38,215 nucleotides of DNA, taken from the IMG/VR virus record IMGVR_UViG_3300010375_000034, positions 1 to 38,215 of that record, one strand, 5' to 3'. The stretch comes from a virus. Under the pieces are notes generated by a model that did no database searches, was not told the origin of the DNA, and was given only the letters and a program-made list of their open reading frames with translations. Positions 37,101 to 38,215 of this stretch are shown here, in pieces; position 1 is the stretch's first letter, and each line of letters opens with the position of its first letter. Position numbers and translations under genes: made by a program.

Positions 37101-38215
37101 ATCGACACTGGCCAGCTCGCTGGAAATATCCGTTGAATGCTCACCCATTGCGGATTGCTGGACTTCCTGCAAGTGTTTTTCAAGCGCAGCAATGGTTCCT
37201 TCATTTTTCTGAAGTTTGGCAGCCAGGCCGGGAATCCCGATACGTTCCACAAGGGCATTAAGAGAAGCACCTTGAGGGAATGCGATATAACCCTTTTTCG
37301 GGACGAAGAGCTGAAAGCCTGTGCCGTCCCCAATCTTTGGAGCCTTTTTGTATTTAATATCGTATTGGCTCAAAAAGTCCGTTGCCGGTTGTTCGCCCAG
37401 CATTAAATCTTTGGAAGCGAATTGACCCACCAGGTCTGAAATTCGTTCACGAATTTGCTTCTGCAGGGCGGTTTTAGAGAGCGGTTTTGCAGCCTGCGTA
37501 ACGGCCTGCTCACCCAGGCCAAGCCAGTCAACCGGCTCAAATTTGGGTGACTCAGCAATCCCTTGAGTGATTGGTCCTTCGGCTGAATGCGCAGCTGCAA
37601 CTCCTGTATCCGTCTCCAACGCCTGTGGGCTTATTTCAACACCACCGGGCTCAACGATATCGGGTTCGGCGGTTTTAGAGACTGCTTCTTCCCAGTTTTC
37701 TTTAGCCAGTTTTTTTTGATTCTTGGCATAAATGACTTCTGGGCTGTCCTCTGGGTGAAGCGCCTTTGCGTTTTCCAGCTCCGATGATGCCTGGTCATAG
37801 GCTCGCAATACCGGCTCAATTTCAGATGGCTGATACCGTCCTTGACGCGGGAGTTTTAAATCGTTTTCAATCTTAGCCGCCAGTTGCCCTTCAATTACTT
37901 TGGAGAAGGCACTTTTAGCCCCACCCCAGGCGAGTCGTGCAGCTGGAGCAAGACCACCAATCAGGCCAGATAATAAGGTGATACCGGCGATATTATCGGC
38001 GGAGCTTCCCAACTCACGGGTCAACTGTGTCGCCTGTAAGCCGCTTTCTTGAAGCGCTGCAAAACCCAGCCCGTGCAATGCGCCCCGGGCAGCCCCTTGT
38101 AAAATATTCCCGGCTTGCGCCCCATGTGCTGCATTACCGAAGGGAATCAGGTTAATTGGATCGAGTATACCTGCCGCCACACCAGCCAAGCCACCTAGCC
38201 ACCCAGACCCGCCGA
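34194..38215 (-). CDS. Giant internal virion protein, main part (T7 gp16-like position)
   Basis: About 1340 codons to the contig edge; continues at 1-446, joined ~1478 aa (T7 gp16 is ~1320). N-terminal hydrophobic, Gly/Ala-rich helices (AGVAAGILDPINLIPFG, AGITLLSGLIGGLAPAARLAW) may enter the membrane. Residues ~180-540 are Glu/Gln-rich and probably extended; a Gly-rich stretch and long helices follow, then a C-terminal part with membrane-like pieces (VFATSLGVLVTLMKARM). No lytic motif is seen. Likely the largest ejected core protein forming the trans-envelope channel. Assignment rests on order and size. Confidence 0.8.
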   Translation of the reverse strand, partial: GGSGWLGGLAGVAAGILDPINLIPFGNAAHGAQAGNILQGAARGALHGLGFAALQESGLQATQLTRELGSSADNIAGITLLSGLIGGLAPAARLAWGGAKSAFSKVIEGQLAAKIENDLKLPRQGRYQPSEIEPVLRAYDQASSELENAKALHPEDSPEVIYAKNQKKLAKENWEEAVSKTAEPDIVEPGGVEISPQALETDTGVAAAHSAEGPITQGIAESPKFEPVDWLGLGEQAVTQAAKPLSKTALQKQIRERISDLVGQFASKDLMLGEQPATDFLSQYDIKYKKAPKIGDGTGFQLFVPKKGYIAFPQGASLNALVERIGIPGLAAKLQKNEGTIAALEKHLQEVQQSAMGEHSTDISSELASVDVAAQEGKGQQQFAQRESEENAHLHYINNLANDILERFHRVDSPEAYQAALDYSLEHDSALDVMPEEFYNRYNEELRKANERAHPTETANIDPGTGNPVESAPSGNAELGEMGQAEPEGHPQGRDGGNAYWAEWGEHEGSDESAWEDGDNAFETADDGTIYADAPIDDSATANELLKDHGFLKKLPLLNQQDPLIRTLLSPSLETRRIIQTLAEVPLRYAKNALGVATKVPIESIIKQSKAPLAYALKEMDDLFERYRFGQAGKFGKLRAEAGDALGQGGDLLTYDEFKREIGRAMRNGDKHPIPEVAQAASSFREKVFNPLKERAINIGALAEDVKQLNLDGSNGDIGSYLSRVWDIEKIIAKRDDFFNLNLEYLMSKETGGRPREALELIADRLIDRIIGAPNGRLEYNLVYKDPATGAISDIASMAGGSGGGTGRVRHSSPLHAQIYDIPDAWVEEFLISDIEHVAKKYERTMSADISLMEGLKTPDLTIGLEQLRSRIAGDWDLKMRGLNDESQLKKLEKLKRRDLRDVEAVFDRLRGTYGLPEDPSSVFVRGGKIMRTYNYLTLMGGVAMSSIPDLAGPVLVHGATRFLRDGLVPLISDFKGFRLAAEEVKLAGAGLEMILDSRMMAIGELMDDYGRGSQLERGLSFLQEGFGKVTGISQWTASLKQLAGMMTQTRLLQAIKQTVEGGVSAKELENLAASYIDENMAHRIYEQFSQHGRTQGNIHLPNTNAWEDQLALQTFRSAILKDVDRIIVTPGQDKPLFLSTEMGKLFGQFKSFAFAGTQRVLMTGIQNRDLATLNGVVFATSLGVLVTLMKARMSGREIDMRPQSLIAEGVDRAGLTGWLFDANNILEKATRGHVGISRVLGKQPNTRYASRNLTDALAGPTAGKISDASKILTGISRAILPGEDEEGKPAWQSADTRAVRRLIPFQNLFFIRGLFDRAEDGLNAIMGVDPEEREAKTE
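38188..38215. repeat. Contig terminal overlap, right copy
   Basis: Matches bases 4-31 with one mismatch (21 terminal bases identical). See left copy; together they indicate a circular molecule. Confidence 0.8.

Noticed and set aside
1-38215. CRISPR array, insertion sequence, T7-type RNA polymerase or promoters, integrase, rRNA
   Set aside because: No regularly spaced repeats with spacers, no transposase, no polymerase or tyrosine/large serine integrase motifs, and no rRNA-like sequence were seen on either strand by inspection.

Overview
The window looks like a complete circular genome of a podovirus-type (short-tailed, T7-like virion) phage of a Gram-negative host, cut open inside one gene. 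The first ~31 bases and last ~28 bases overlap almost perfectly. Joining them restores one continuous minus-strand frame of about 1478 codons. The true circle would be about 38.18 kb. The host cannot be named from sequence alone. Strong Shine-Dalgarno sites, sigma70-like promoters, T7-like tail tube/nozzle proteins and several peptidoglycan hydrolases point to a Gram-negative bacterium. I find no phage RNA polymerase, DNA polymerase or integrase.

Layout: two long operons diverge from a ~760 bp gene-free, repeat-rich region (13549-14310) and converge near 25.0-25.4 kb. The minus-strand late operon runs leftward from 13.5 kb: small ORFs, terminase small and large subunits, conserved small proteins, portal, Bbp19-like protein, scaffold, major capsid protein, tail tube A and B, internal virion proteins (one with an M23 peptidase). 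It passes through the contig ends into the giant internal virion protein, then a T7-type tail fibre with collar and lectin-like domains, a GH8-type glycanase tailspike, an SGNH esterase fibre, and a lysis module (membrane coiled-coil protein, L,D-transpeptidase-fold enzyme, zinc-finger miniprotein, papain-like enzyme). It ends at a minus-strand terminator at 25.3 kb.

The plus-strand early/accessory operon (14.3-25.0 kb) has a plasmid-like and counter-defence character: an ArdC antirestriction protein, a serine recombinase, small HTH regulators, a coiled-coil DNA-binding protein like plasmid KfrA-type proteins, a predicted free-standing small RNA, a cluster of small unknown proteins, a probable Acb2/Tad1-like nucleotide sponge next to a clear Tad2 (DUF2829) protein, then a DnaT-like protein and a gp4/Twinkle-like primase-helicase. 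Two tiny hydrophobic peptides with near-perfect Shine-Dalgarno sequences and their own terminators resemble type I toxin peptides.

Most interesting points: the Acb2-like/Tad2 anti-signalling pair; a tailspike whose GH8 barrel is interrupted by repeated beta modules; the promoter-sRNA-terminator unit at 18.1 kb; a plus-strand membrane-peptide islet inside the late operon with a hairpin that pairs its possible ribosome binding site; a palindrome GTTAAG-NN-CTTAAC found three times at late-gene boundaries; and the divergent region bounded by a 21-bp inverted repeat, a good candidate for origin and/or packaging site. With a resolvase but no integrase, a phage-plasmid lifestyle is plausible but unproven.
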